Assembly: GCA_039519185.1 (NCBI GenBank)
Contig: CM076851.1
Location: forward strand, 100,623,531-100,687,530
From: Astragalus membranaceus
Lineage: Eukaryota > Streptophyta > Magnoliopsida > Fabales > Fabaceae
DNA: 64,000 nucleotides
Direction of reading: 5' to 3'
Shown here: positions 45,579 through 56,680 of the stretch, piece after piece
Layout: every line of letters begins with the position of its first letter
Numbering within the stretch: position 1 is the first letter of the stretch
Translations under genes and position numbers: made by a program
Notes under the pieces: model-generated
What the model was told of the DNA's origin: nothing
The model's input: only the letters and a program-made list of their open reading frames with translations
Database searches by the model: none

Positions 45579-47698
45579 AGAGGATCGAGGTGTTGATCGT
45601 CAAGCATTTGTGTCTTCGTCATGCATTTCCACGTAGTCTTCAGTTCAAAGCAAATTTTATGTAATGCAATCCTCTGGCTCTGCCCAAGGCCTTAGGATAT
45701 TTCAATAAGGGCACATGTTTCCTTTTCAGCATCGTCATCTATAAAAGTTACCCTTTTCAGTCACTTTTGTTCAAGATCGTCATTGCCCTGTTTTATCATA
45801 AGTCCATCAGTGCATATTTGACTTTTAGTTCAGTCTAACGCTTTAAGTCCTCCATGCGGGGGGTAAGACTGTGATCACTAATTTTCCTTGTTAATATCAT
45901 TTTCCTTCAGTGCAAGTCTCTCAAATAATAATAATAATAATAATAATATAATAAACAAGAAAACAAGCTCGCTAGGTTGAAAACCCGCAAAGGGCGGCCT
46001 AGGCAAAAAGGAGCGCCCGGTGGACTGAAAACTCGCAAAGAGGCAAAAATTAGGGCACAAAAAAGAAAAAAAAGAGCAAACACATGAAGATAGATAAATT
46101 ATTGTTCTAAAGTTAAGTCTTATAGAAATAAGCAATCGGGATTTGAAATGAAGTTTGGCCATCTCCTCAAAAACCCCAAAATCCCAGAAAGTCCCTTTCC
46201 TACCCACCTTGAGCCAAGAAAAACCAAAATCCAAAAATCACCCTAGACAAGGATCACCCCAAATAAAAAAAAACAGTGCATCACTTTTATCAGCTCACCC
46301 GAGTCAAAGAAGGAAAAGAATCATAAAACAAAAAAAAGGAAAAAGAGAAAATAAAAAAAAGGGGATTCAAAAATGAAAATCCCAAAACAAAAGAAAATAC
46401 AAAAGAAATGTAAGTGGTGAGCTGGTACATGTTACCACAAAATACAAGAGATACTTGTCTAAATAAACCTTCAAACACTTCATCATTCCAACACCTGGTC
46501 CCATAAACCTTCAAACACTTTCTTTGGCCTCAACATCAAACCCCTTTAGTCATTCTACCATGAGACACGAATTTGCTTTAACAGAGCCCAAACAAGGCCA
46601 ATGACCATCTTCCTCATAGACCATTAACCGTCAATCAGCGCCGAACAAAACTCATCCTCCCATTAGCCTCAAACACTTCATTAAGCCTAACTATCCTTCC
46701 TCCACAAAACACCACAATCCTGAAAAGTCCATTCCGATCAATGACCGATTGCTTTTGTTCTCTCAGATTCTAATCTTAGGACGAACAAGCTTATCTATGT
46801 ACAATGTGTTTGCTCAAAAGAAAAAAACAAACGATCAGAAAAAAGAAAGCTGATCAAGAAAGAATAAACCCTCAGAAAAAAAGAGAACTGAGGAAACAAA
46901 AACGAACAGTCAGAAAAAAGAAAGCTGACAAAATAAAAAAAAGAGGGACTTGCACTCCAAAACACACTCAAGTTGCATTAAAACAAGGTTTAGTGATCAC
47001 CAAGTAAGGTTTCTTTCATGCCAAAAGTTGAGACATTCACAGAGAACCAAAGATTTGCACTGAGAACACCACTCAGATCTAAAAGTTGGGGTATTCTCTT
47101 CACCACCTGCCCACCCTAGTCCGGGGAGAGTCTGTTCAGTGTCCATCCATGGCCATTCATCCTTTCACCCGGTGTCAGCCATGGCGCTAGTTCCTGCGTA
47201 TTTGCTCTTTCACTCCGCTTCCTTTCACACTCCGGACAGGGGCAAGTCATTTATTCACAGTCGCCGAAGGCCCGAATTGGGGGCAGTCTGGCATTCATCC
47301 TAAACACTCACCTGGCGTCTGCATGTTCATGTGTGTTCACTTGGCAATGTTTCATAGAGAAAGCACAAGATTGTTATTGAAGGTTCAGTTATCATGGAAT
47401 GGAGGAAAACATAAATGGGTTTGCTTGTAAATAATAACCTTGAGAACACCGCAGTTTAAATCAAAACTAGTTTTTCCAAAGAAAAAGGATGATCAAATTC
47501 ACCCCCACTTTTGCATCCAAAGTCTCGCGTCTCATCATTATGAAAGTATTCACAAAAAAAGTATTTGAATACCCCAAAAAATTTTGTCATATCATGCATC
47601 AAAATACTGCATTTGCATCCTCACATAGCAAAAAGACAAATACGAAAAATTCTTTAACCAGCTATCTTAGCACATGAGGGGGTCGCCTAAAGTTGGCC
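45579..47698 (+). other. Ogre derivative post-gag non-coding region
   Basis: A-rich, with GAAAAAAAAG runs, an (ATA)n/(AAT)n stretch near 45930-45955 and Pro-like CCAAAATCC segments. No pol motif in any frame on either strand. The pol genes of the parent element must have been lost or replaced here. Confidence 0.6.
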
Positions 47699-48246
47699 GC
47701 TTGTAGGGCTTTAGTGCTCGCCTTAATCCTTAGGGATTAGGTTGTTATCTTGTAGGGCTTCAGTGCTCGCTTGGATCCTTAGGGATTAGGTTGTTATCTT
47801 GTACGGCTTCAGTGCTCGCCTGGATCCTTAGGGATTAGGTTGTTATCTTGTAGGGCTTCAGTGCTCGCCTGGATCCTTAGGGATTAGGTTGTTATCTTGT
47901 AGGGATTCGGTGCTCGCCTGGATCCTTAGGGATTAGGTTGTTATCTTGTAGGGCTTCAGTGCTCGCCTGGATCCTTAGGGATTAGGTTGTTATCTTGTAG
48001 GGCTTCAGTGCTCGCCTGGATCCTTAAGGATTAGGTTGTTATCTTGTAGGGCTTCAGTGCTCGCCTGGATCCTTAGGGATTAGGTTGTTATCTTGTAGGG
48101 CTTCAGTGCTCGCCTGGATCCTTAGGGATTAGGTTGTTATCTTGTAGGGCTTCGGTGCTCGCCTGGATCCTCAGGGATTAGGTTGTTATCTTCTAGGGCT
48201 TTGGTGCTCACCTTAATCCTTGTGGATTAGAATGTTACCTTGTAGG
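47699..48246 (+). repeat. 49-bp tandem array, about 11 copies
   Basis: The unit contains TTGTAGGGCTTCAGTGCTCG, CCTGGATCCTTAGGGATTAG and GTTGTTATC. 'TTGTTATCT' recurs every 49 bp from 47742. Inner copies are nearly identical and the first and last are diverged, the usual pattern of arrays that grow from the middle. Tandem repeats in the 3' untranslated region are known for Ogre/Tat elements and can seed satellites. Confidence 0.95.
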
Positions 48247-48748
48247 CACTTGAAGTGTTGATCCTTAACCAAAATAAAAAGGAAGAAAGTCAAAAATAGC
48301 ATCTCATAGCACCCATCATTCCATTGAAATCATCACATCACATACACTTTGCATAACATACATTCACACTCCATTTACATAGATATCTGCATTCCATAGA
48401 AAAAAAAGAGCAAATAAGAAAGGAGAGAAGAAAATCACAGAAGACGGAACATAAAAGAACACAACATTTTCATATCATTCATCATTCTCATATCATCCAT
48501 ACCAGTCATCACTCCATGGCATCAAACAGTACATTACGCCTTCAAATTCGCATCTCAGAAGAGCGAAAGAATAACAAAAGGAAAAGAAGAGAAAAATCAA
48601 AACAGAAAAGGCATCCCACCAAAGTCAATCATTGCATTCATGTGCACCCCAAACATCCAAGTGCACGCATTTCATGCACCATCCAAGAGAAAAGTTACTT
48701 CAGACCAGAGAATCCCAAAAATCTCATTTTTAGAAAATCATCAACCCC
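48247..48748 (+). other. Ogre derivative 3' non-coding region between repeat arrays
   Basis: Rich in CATCAT and CATTCAC, otherwise featureless; no gene seen. Confidence 0.5.
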
Positions 48749-48848
48749 GAGTTAGTAAACTCCATCAACCCTGAGTTAGTAAACTCCCTCAACACAGAGT
48801 TAGTGAACTCCCACAGAGTTAGTGAACTCCCACCGAGTTAGTGAACTC
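48749..48848 (+). repeat. Five short hairpins GAGTT-AGTR-AACTC in a row
   Basis: Identical 5-bp stems with loop AGTA (first two) or AGTG (last three) begin at 48749, 48773, 48797, 48816 and 48835. Spacings are 24, 24, 19 and 19 bp. Confidence 0.9.
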
Positions 48849-49080
48849 CTTCCACAGATCACAACATTGTGTACGAGCACGCAATGGATCCATCAGACTT
48901 CGTCAAGTCCTTCGGATTAGTTGTGTCAGCCTAAGGCATAGCGTAAATCCATTGATCAAATCAGTTCCAGACCTGATGTTGATCGGTCGCTCGAAAAGGC
49001 CACCCCCCAGAGCTCGGACTCGACAAGAGTCCGTTAAAAGGTTTTAGGCAGCCTCCGAATTCCCAATTTACCGCTTTCTG

Positions 49081-49200
49081 CATGCCAAGTGCCCGTTTTA
49101 CTTTTCTGTCTGCACGCCAAGTGCCCGTTTTACTTTTCTGTATGCACGCAAGTGCCCATTTTACCTTTTCTGTCAGCACGTTAGTGTTCATTTACTGTTT
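49081..49200 (+). repeat. About 32-bp tandem repeat, about four copies
   Basis: GCCAAGTGCCCGTTTTACTT recurs at 49084 and 49116. Decayed copies are near 49148 and 49175, each followed by TTCTGT and GCACG. Confidence 0.85.
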
Positions 49201-49351
49201 TCGCATCGACACGAAAGTGTCTATCTTTCCAAAAAAAGAGGGAGAAAATTCGGGTTTCTCCAAATGGACAAAATTGGTATAATTTCTGAATTCTTTATTT
49301 CTATTTTACCTTCGAAATATGTCTCGCGCAATTCATATTTCTTGGTAAAAT

Positions 49352-49370
49352 CCAAATAAAGAGGGGCAGC
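49352..49370 (+). other. Ogre derivative polypurine tract
   Basis: AAATAAAGAGGGGCAGC lies directly before the TGTCATACC start of the 3' LTR, the expected site for plus-strand priming. Confidence 0.75.
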
Positions 49371-52300
49371 TGTCATACCCCAATTTTGTCCAGCTTAGAT
49401 CAAAACCCTAATTTTCCACAAAAATAAATAAGTTGAGGAGTGAGAAGCATCATTCATTGCATTTTGAGTCCTAAAAGTCATTCCAAAGTTTCTAAAATCA
49501 TTTTTAGAGTTGAAATGCACTTTCTGGGTAAATCAGGTTTTTTTGAGTCCAAAAGGGTATTTTGGTCATTTCACAATAAAAATGATAATTCCTCATGAAG
49601 GTCATTGAGCATGCATTCTAAGATTCTAGAGGTCATTTCTAGGGTTATAGATTCATTTTTGAAGTGGAAACGCATTTTTCGGGCAAATTAGGGTTTTAGC
49701 GTCAAAAAGGGTATTTTGGTCAATTGTAACGGTTTTTTTTTCAAAAAGGCTCAAAAAATATGTATAATTAAAAATATGAAATCTGAAATCAAAAATGAAA
49801 AATGAATAATAAAATAATATTGGATGTTTATTGTATTTTTAGAATTAGGGCTAATTCCTTTTAGGTGCTTTTTGCTTTTATCCATTTTTGGCCAAAGTAA
49901 GCACCAATTTTACAAGCAAACCACCTCCCTCACTCCACCTTCACTTCAGCCCCCATCAAGTGCACATCACAAAAAATCCTTTCATCATGACAAGCACACC
50001 TTTGAATCCATTAACATTCAATACACAACATATTTTTACCTTCTTTCTCTCTACACCACTAAATACACACTAATTTCTTTATTTCCCTCTCACAACCTTA
50101 AACCCATTAGATCTTTGGCCTCCCAAGGATTTGAATAAGGACAACTCACTCCTCTCCTCCCCAAAAAGACCAAGAAATTCGTAGCCCCCCTTCCACCCTC
50201 TCACTTCATCTTGTTTTCTTCCATCTCAAAGAAACCTTCTCATTTTTCTCCTACACCAAAAAAACCTAATAAACCACTCACCTCATTTTGCATCCCTCTT
50301 TCACATACTCCCTCCATTTCTCATTCAAAGTTCAAGCATCATCACCAACTCAAAGCTAAGGATCAAGGCAAGGGGCGCAAGTTTCATGGAGGTTTGTGGA
50401 GGATTTAGTTGATTTGTGGTCTTGTTCTTCATGTCACTCCCTTCATAGCTTGGATTCAAGGTAAAACTTCAAAACTCTTGTATTTTCTTCATTTTTGCAT
50501 AATCTCTCTTCTCCTCATCTCAACTCCTTCATATATTGTTGTTGTTGCTTTGAGGAGCCATCTCAAACACTATTGACAAGCACTTAGGGAGGCTTGGGTG
50601 TTTGAGGTGGCTCCTTGGCTTTGAAGGAGTTGTTCTTGTGTTTTCTTGCATTTGCTTGTATTTTGAATCTAGTTGCCTAATTTTCATCAAATGAAAACTC
50701 ATTCTCATACTCCATGTGCATTCGGCCATGAACTCTATTCTAGGGTTCTTGTTCATTTTATGATTTGGGTTTAAATAATTGTTGATCTTGGACCATACAT
50801 AGCCTTGGGTTTGGGCAAGAAAAATAGGGTTCATGTTGCTTGTTTTGTTTTCTTTAATTTTGAATGAATAAATGCATGATTTGGTTAGTGTTTGTTTTAG
50901 GAACTTGCATGATAGATTAGGTCCTCTTCTTTTGTGTTGTTTTGTGTGTTAATTTGTCAATTTTTGCATGAAATAAGTTGATGATTCCATGCTTGTATGC
51001 ATTCGGCCATGACTAGGGTTTTTACCCCTTTGATTGCATGAAATGTGTCATTTTGATTGTGGTTGAGTAAATGCAAGTTGTGTCATTGTGTTTTTTTAAC
51101 TTTTTACCATTTCATTAACTTTTCACTTTTACCATTTCACATGTACCATTTCATTAATAAGTTACTTTTCACATTTTACCTTTACTAATTTTCAAAAATT
51201 ACTTTCTACTCCAAGTAAAATAAATTTACCATTTCACTAACTTTTTGCTAAAAGTTTTCACCACTTGCATCTTTGCATAAAAACCCCAAAACATTTTCTC
51301 ATTTGCATTTCAAACTTTTTCATCTTTATAAAATAAACCCCAAAATACTTTTACCACTTTCAAGACCAAAAACATTTCATCTCATTTCCAAAACACCAAA
51401 ACCCAAAAACATTTTACCACTTTCTTACCTAAACCTTTTACCAAAACATTTTCACTTGCATGCATCTTCATTCATCCCTATTTTATGCAACACTCTCATG
51501 CATCCTCAAGTATCTATGCCTTGCATAATAAACGTAATCCTACTTAAATGCTCATGCATTCTTGTATGCTCATGCGTTCACATGCTCGCCTAATCATGCA
51601 TCATTGCTCACATGTTCATTCACCTAACCTAGAATACTCTATGCCTATGATTAATTGTATTTCTTTGTTCTTGATGCCATTTGAATGTCTTGACTTAATT
51701 GTGCACAAACCCTTTTACACAATCATGTGCCCTTATAAGACTACCAACATGTGTAGCATAGAGGTATATGTGCCCCTCTTGAGATTGCTCCCAACTCGTG
51801 TAGCAATTCCCATTCACGCACAAACACAATTGTTTTGAGAACTTTGTCTCGCATCTTTGACAATTAAATCTCTTGATTATATCGGCATGCTTAATCTTAG
51901 TTGATGGTCAACATGTTCATGATTGCTTGATTAGTTGAATATTTTCGAACTTCATTCATTCATTTTGCATTTGGTTTTGGACATAGAATTCGATTGAAAA
52001 TGATTTACTTATTTTCTAAAAACTCTTTTCCAAACCCATTAATTTTCAAAGCATTTTCAATAAACAAAAATAAGCAAGTAGTGGAGGTCACCCATAACCT
52101 TTGTTAGTTTGATCTCTATGAACGGTCTTCAATTTCGCATGAGTACTTAGCGATGATTACCCATAACCTTAGTTAGTGTAATCATTCGCTAATGCTCGTC
52201 CTACTTCAAAAACCTTTTCAAAACCAAAGAACTAGAACTACGTCGCTTTGATTCCCATTTGGGATACGTTGGAGCGAGCCACGTCCTCGTCAAGCACAAC

Positions 52301-53065
52301 AAACCAAAATTAATTCGATTACGAAAACCCTTTTTGATCATCTAAAATAAAAACCGATTATCATTAATGATCACTCGCGCCGTTGCCGTTTGGTTGTTAA
52401 TGATAATTTCATTTTCAAAAGAGTTAGTAGCGCGGCCACTCTAAACCGTTGTTGTTTGGTCGTCGCGAACACGCGAATCAAAAGCAAAACCTATTATCGT
52501 TAATGATCACTCGCGCCGTTGCCGTTTGGTTGTTAATGATAATTTCATTTTCAAAAGAGTTAGTAGCGCGGCCACTCTAAACCGTTGTTGTTTGGTCATC
52601 GCAAATCCTCACTCCCACTGCGAAAACTCATCTAAACAGACTAAAAAACAAAAACCTTTTTAGGACAACCAAGAACTACGTAGCTTTGAATTCTCCATCG
52701 CACCAGGAGATACGTAGGAGCGAGAGGCCAACTCTCGTCAAGCGCCAAAAATAAAAATTTTCATTAAGTCTTCTCACTCCCTTTTCAATAAAGAGGCAAA
52801 ATAAAAGCATTTTCAAATCAACCCTTCAAACCACACATTTAATTAAAGGTTCCCTTTCGGTAGAAAGGAGGTATGGGGTGCTAATACCTTCCCCATGCCT
52901 AACCGACCCCCGAACCCATATCTCTAGTTTTCGAAAGACCATCCGCCTTGTCTAAAAGACCTTTTTTCAATGTTTTGGTCTTAAAATTAAAATATTGGTG
53001 GCGGCTCCATACCTTTTCCACGTTGTACAATGAGAAGTCCGAACCGGATTTTTTGGGGTGCAACA
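49371..53065 (+). repeat. Ogre derivative 3' LTR (3,695 bp)
   Basis: Same start and end as the 5' LTR. It carries an extra segment of about 476 bp between ACACCTTTG (about 50003) and TATTTTCTTC (about 50479), and one T more in a T-run. Confidence 0.93.
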
Positions 53066-54949
53066 CCTGATATGAGGAGCAATCTGCTAAGTATTGGGCA
53101 GATGATTGAGAAAAACTTCACCGTCGAAATGGGTGATAACAGTCTCAGCTTGTTTGATTCGACCAAGAAGTTGATCCTGAAGGTGTTAATGCAGAGTAAC
53201 AGAACCTTCAAGATCAAATTGCAAGTAGTCGAAGAACATTGTCTCCAGACCACTGTCGAAGAGGAGCACTGGAAGTGGCACAGAAGATTTGGCCACCTCA
53301 ACTTCAAGAGCTTGAGTCAACTACATGAAAAGAAGATGGTTCATGGGTTGCCTGCAGTAAAAGTACCTGTCGAAGTTTGCGAGAGTTGTTGCAAGTCGAA
53401 GCAACCAAGAAACTCGTTTAAATCAGAAGTACCTAGCAGAGCAGAGAAGAAGCTAGAGGTGATATTTTCTGATGTCTGTGGTCCTTTCGAAGTATGTTCC
53501 TTAGGAGGGAATAAGTACTTTGTCACCTTCATTGACGAATACACTAGAATGTCCTGGGTGTATTTGATCAAAAGGAAGAGTGAAGTACTAGAAATATTCA
53601 AGAAGTTTAAGGTAATGATTGAAAAGCAGAGTGAGTGTGAAATCAAAACCCTTAGAAGCGATGGAGGTGGTGAGTACAACTCTCATGGATTTGTCGAATT
53701 CTGTGAGAAAGAAGGAATTGTGCATGAAGTCACTGCACCTTACACGCCTCAGCATAATGGTACTGCTGAGAGGAAAAACAGGACCATCCTCAACATGGTA
53801 AGAAGTATGTTGAAGGAGAAGAAGCTACCTCATAGTTTATGGGGAGAACTTGTAGCCACAGCAGTGTACATTCTGAACAAATGTCCCACAAAGAGATTGA
53901 CTGGGAAGACACCTGAAGAAGCTTGGCTAGGAAGAAAGCCAAGTGTCAAACATCTCAGAATAATTGGCTCAGTATGCTATAGACATGTCCCTGAGCAACT
54001 AAGAAGCAAGCTGGATGATAGAGCACAACAGATGATCCTTGTTGGCTATCATTCGACAGGAGCATACAAACTGTATGATCCGGTGCAGAAGAAAATAGTG
54101 AAAAGCAGAGATGTCGTAGTAGATGAGTCGAAACATTGGAACTGGGAAGAAGGCTGTGAGAAACCTACAATGATGGACTTCGACGAAGTCTCTGATCGAG
54201 ATAATCAGAATGAAGAGGTCGAAACTGAAGAGCCAGAAGAACCCATTGCTGTCGAACCTTTAAGAAGGTCGCAAAGGGAAAGGCAGAGATCAGTAAGACT
54301 AGAAGGATTCGACACTTACCCAGATTCTGCTATTACAGCAGAGGGAGACCTGACACACTTTGCACTAATGGCAGAAGCAGAACCAGTGAGCCTGGAGCAA
54401 GCCCTTAGTCACAAGCAGTGGAAGGAAGCAATGGTTGACGAGTTGAAGTCAATCGAGAAGAATGATACTTGGAAGCTAGTCGAACTTCCAAAAGAAAAGA
54501 AAGCCATAGGGGTGAAGTGGGTCTTCAAGACCAAGGTCAAGCCAAATGGAGACGTGGCCAAGTACAAGGCCAGGCTAGTAGCCAAAGGGTTCCTGCAGAA
54601 ACCTGGTTTGGATTTCAATGAGGTCTTTGCCCCAGTAGCCAGGATCGAAACCATAAGATTGGTAGTAGCATTGGCAAGTCATAGAGGCTGGCCCCTGCAT
54701 CAACTGGATGTAAAGTCAGCATTTCTGAATGGACCTCTGGAGGAGGAAGTCTATGTTTGTCAACCACCTGGTTTTGAGTCGAAGGGTAAAGAAGACAAGG
54801 TTTATAAGCTGGAGAAGGCCCTGTATGGGCTCAAGCAAGCTCCAAGAGCGTGGAACAAGAGAATTGATGGATTTCTCTTGGCTCAGAAGTTCACTAGATG
54901 CACTAATGAACATGGAGTATATGTGAAGAAGAATGGAACTTCGACTTAG
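53066..54949 (+). CDS. pol: copia2 polyprotein, part 2: integrase and RT start, ends at premature TAG
   Basis: Continues the 37688-39054 frame in phase. GAG-pre-integrase: WHRRFGHLNFKSLSQLHEKK with the CESCCKSKQ zinc motif (H-x3-H...C-x2-C). Integrase catalytic residues sit in FSDVCGPFEV, LRSDGGGEY and NGTAERKNRT. RT starts at about 54465 (WKLVELPKEKKAIGVKWVF) and runs through YKARLVAKGFLQK, VFAPVARIETIRLVVALA, LHQLDVKSAFLNGPLEEEVY and LYGLKQAPRAWN. A TAG at 54947-54949 interrupts the frame a few residues before the catalytic box. All motifs are otherwise sound. Confidence 0.9.
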   Translation, partial: PDMRSNLLSIGQMIEKNFTVEMGDNSLSLFDSTKKLILKVLMQSNRTFKIKLQVVEEHCLQTTVEEEHWKWHRRFGHLNFKSLSQLHEKKMVHGLPAVKVPVEVCESCCKSKQPRNSFKSEVPSRAEKKLEVIFSDVCGPFEVCSLGGNKYFVTFIDEYTRMSWVYLIKRKSEVLEIFKKFKVMIEKQSECEIKTLRSDGGGEYNSHGFVEFCEKEGIVHEVTAPYTPQHNGTAERKNRTILNMVRSMLKEKKLPHSLWGELVATAVYILNKCPTKRLTGKTPEEAWLGRKPSVKHLRIIGSVCYRHVPEQLRSKLDDRAQQMILVGYHSTGAYKLYDPVQKKIVKSRDVVVDESKHWNWEEGCEKPTMMDFDEVSDRDNQNEEVETEEPEEPIAVEPLRRSQRERQRSVRLEGFDTYPDSAITAEGDLTHFALMAEAEPVSLEQALSHKQWKEAMVDELKSIEKNDTWKLVELPKEKKAIGVKWVFKTKVKPNGDVAKYKARLVAKGFLQKPGLDFNEVFAPVARIETIRLVVALASHRGWPLHQLDVKSAFLNGPLEEEVYVCQPPGFESKGKEDKVYKLEKALYGLKQAPRAWNKRIDGFLLAQKFTRCTNEHGVYVKKNGTST

Positions 54950-55933
54950 TTGTTGTTATGCCTGTACGTAGATGATCTACTTGTAACTGGCAGCAATGAA
55001 GTCGAAGTCGAAGCCTTCAAGAAAGTGATGATGTCAGAATTTGAAATGAGTGATCTGGGACATCTATCATATTTCTTGGGGATGGAGTTTACCAAAACAA
55101 GTAAGGGTATACTCCTGCACCAGTCGAAGTATGCAGCTGATATCCTGAAAAGATTCGACATGAGCAACTGCAAGGAAGTTTCGACACCATCAGACACTAG
55201 CAGCAAGCTGTCGAAAGACGACGAAGGGATTGAAGTAGATGCCACCTTGTTCAAACAGATTGTGGGCTCCCTGAGGTACTTGTGCAACACTCGACCTGAC
55301 ATTATGTTTAGTGTCGGAATGATCAGCAGATTCATGGAGAAGCCGAAAAGCTCTCATATGGTAGCAGCCAAAAGAGTACTAAGGTATGTAAAGGGAACAC
55401 AAAGTTATGGTATTCTGTTCCCTAGCAAGAGTGTGTCGAAGAATGGTAATGAAGTGTTTGGCTACACTGACTCCGACTGGAGTGGAGACAGGAGTGATCG
55501 AAAAAGCACAAGTGGGTATGTCTTTATGTATGGTTCGACACCCATCTCCTGGTGCTCGAAGAAGCAAAGTATTGTTGCGTTGTCCTCCTGTGAAGCAGAG
55601 TATGTAGCTGCTTCCTTTGCAGCATGTCAAGCATCATGGCTGAGCATGCTACTGGTCGAAATTGGAGTGCACAGGGTCGAAGCAATGAAATTGTTGATCG
55701 ACAACAAGTCTGCGATAGATCTCGCAAGGAACCCTGTCGCACATGGAAGGTCGAAGCATATAGAGACCAGATTTCACTTCCTGCGTGATCAAGTAAACAA
55801 TGAGAAGCTGAATTTGGAGTATTGCTGTTCGGAACTTCAAGTAGCTGATGCAATGACCAAGCCATTGCAAAAGGGAAGATTCGAAGAACTGAGAACAATG
55901 CTTGGAATGATATCGCTCAGCAATGTGAATTAA
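54950..55933 (+). CDS. pol: copia2 polyprotein, part 3: RT catalytic box and RNase H
   Basis: Same frame, directly after the TAG. It holds CLYVDDLLVTGSNE (catalytic Y-V-D-D), LGHLSYFLGMEF, HQSKYAADILKRFDMSNCK and GSLRYLCNTRPDI. RNase H follows with GYTDSDWSGDRSDRKSTSGY, SWCSKKQSIVALSSCEAEY and IDNKSAIDLARNPVAHGRSK, then ADAMTKPLQKGRFEELR. It ends in TAA eleven bases before the LTR. Without the TAG this would be the C-terminal quarter of the polyprotein. Confidence 0.9.
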   Translation: MLLCLYVDDLLVTGSNEVEVEAFKKVMMSEFEMSDLGHLSYFLGMEFTKTSKGILLHQSKYAADILKRFDMSNCKEVSTPSDTSSKLSKDDEGIEVDATLFKQIVGSLRYLCNTRPDIMFSVGMISRFMEKPKSSHMVAAKRVLRYVKGTQSYGILFPSKSVSKNGNEVFGYTDSDWSGDRSDRKSTSGYVFMYGSTPISWCSKKQSIVALSSCEAEYVAASFAACQASWLSMLLVEIGVHRVEAMKLLIDNKSAIDLARNPVAHGRSKHIETRFHFLRDQVNNEKLNLEYCCSELQVADAMTKPLQKGRFEELRTMLGMISLSNVN

Positions 55934-55943
55934 GAGGGAATAT

Positions 55944-56214
55944 TGAGATATGCCTAGTAATTCTATTGCTTGTAATTATAGTAGGTGTAGTTAGAAACCT
56001 AGTCGAAATGGGCTAGTCGAATGGGCTAGTCGAAATTATGGGCCTGGGCCTGTTTCATTGTATATATATACTGATGTCAGTAGCATGTAATTTAGACCTA
56101 CTTTTATGAAATTCAGTGCAGCTTTTACCTAATATTATATTGCCCTACTTATTCCTCTTGTCCCTTTAGCGCCGCCACTTCCTTTCTTGTCCCTTTCACG
56201 TTTTATCACCAACA
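55944..56214 (+). repeat. copia2 3' LTR
   Basis: 271 bp, TGAGATATGCC...CACCAACA. It is preceded by the purine tract AAGAGGGAATAT (55932-55943). It differs from the 5' LTR at two positions by eye (A/G near the start, C/A near the end). Confidence 0.93.
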
Positions 56215-56680
56215 CTCCTCGTATGGTTTAAATCCACGATGCCGAGCACAATGGTCACGTGAGTGGCTGGAGTTATGTCACGAATCTTGTTTTGAACGAT
56301 TTTGCAAGAACACTACTCTAGTAGTCAACATGACTACTTCAGTTATTGGCTCAACTCAACCTAATTCTTCTGGTCAAGCTTCGGTCATAAAGGATGGATC
56401 CTTTGAATCCTCTACAGATTTTTTTAACATAGTTAGTCGTGGATATGGCTCAGTTAAATGCCAAAGTGTGTCACAAATTTGGTCATGGTGTCTCAATTTG
56501 TTACCACGGGTTTAAAAACGAGACCTTCAACCCTTTCTGATCCCTCACACATTCTTTATTCTTATACTGCTCCATGGTTCACTCAAGGCTTTGCCTCTCC
56601 CATGTGGCCTAGCATGCCTATTGGCATGACGTCATATCACAGTGGTGTATAGCATGCCTCCTTGGCACACCTCTCCTATC
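56215..56680 (+). pseudogene. copia1, right part: later gag with CCHC knuckle
   Basis: With frameshifts the plus strand reads MTTSVIGSTQPNSSGQASV and then a CCHC-type knuckle (CQ..CHKFGHGV followed by CYHGF). These are typical of copia gag near its C-terminus. It follows copia2 directly and should be the continuation of the gag at 37190-37369. The middle of gag is missing. It is cut by the second hAT-like copy at 56681. Confidence 0.55.

Larger units (their letters stand above)
39055..53065 (+). mobile_element. Ogre-type gag-only (non-autonomous) LTR retrotransposon, 14,011 bp
   Basis: Direct LTRs 39055-42272 and 49371-53065 start TGTCATACCCCAATTTTG and end GGGGTGCAACA. The target duplication CCTGA is at 39050-39054 and 53066-53070, and excision restores the copia2 frame. 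The primer site matches tRNA-Arg, as known for Ogre. The interior codes for gag only. There is no trace of protease, RT, RNase H or integrase in the 3.8 kb between gag and the 3' LTR, which is A-rich and full of tandem repeats. This fits the class of gag-carrying terminal-repeat elements (TR-GAG) that depend on a related element for copying. Confidence 0.9.
37370..56214 (+). mobile_element. copia2: nearly intact Ty1/copia element split by an Ogre derivative
   Basis: Two 271-bp LTRs (37370-37640 and 55944-56214) differ at only two sites by eye. The primer site TGGTATCAGAGC follows the 5' LTR, and a purine tract AAGAGGGAATAT precedes the 3' LTR. Between them is a single gag-pol frame of about 1,409 codons. 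It is cut once by a 14-kb insertion and carries one in-frame stop. Without the insertion the element is about 4.8 kb, a normal copia size. The 5-bp flanks (CTTAT and CTCCT) do not match. Confidence 0.93.

Noticed and set aside
47699..48246. 49-bp direct repeats considered as a CRISPR array
   Set aside because: Units are head-to-tail with no unique spacers, in a plant retrotransposon 3' region.
47699..48246. TTAGGG within each 49-bp unit, considered as telomere-like
   Set aside because: Only one hexamer per unit, and plant telomeres are TTTAGGG; coincidence.
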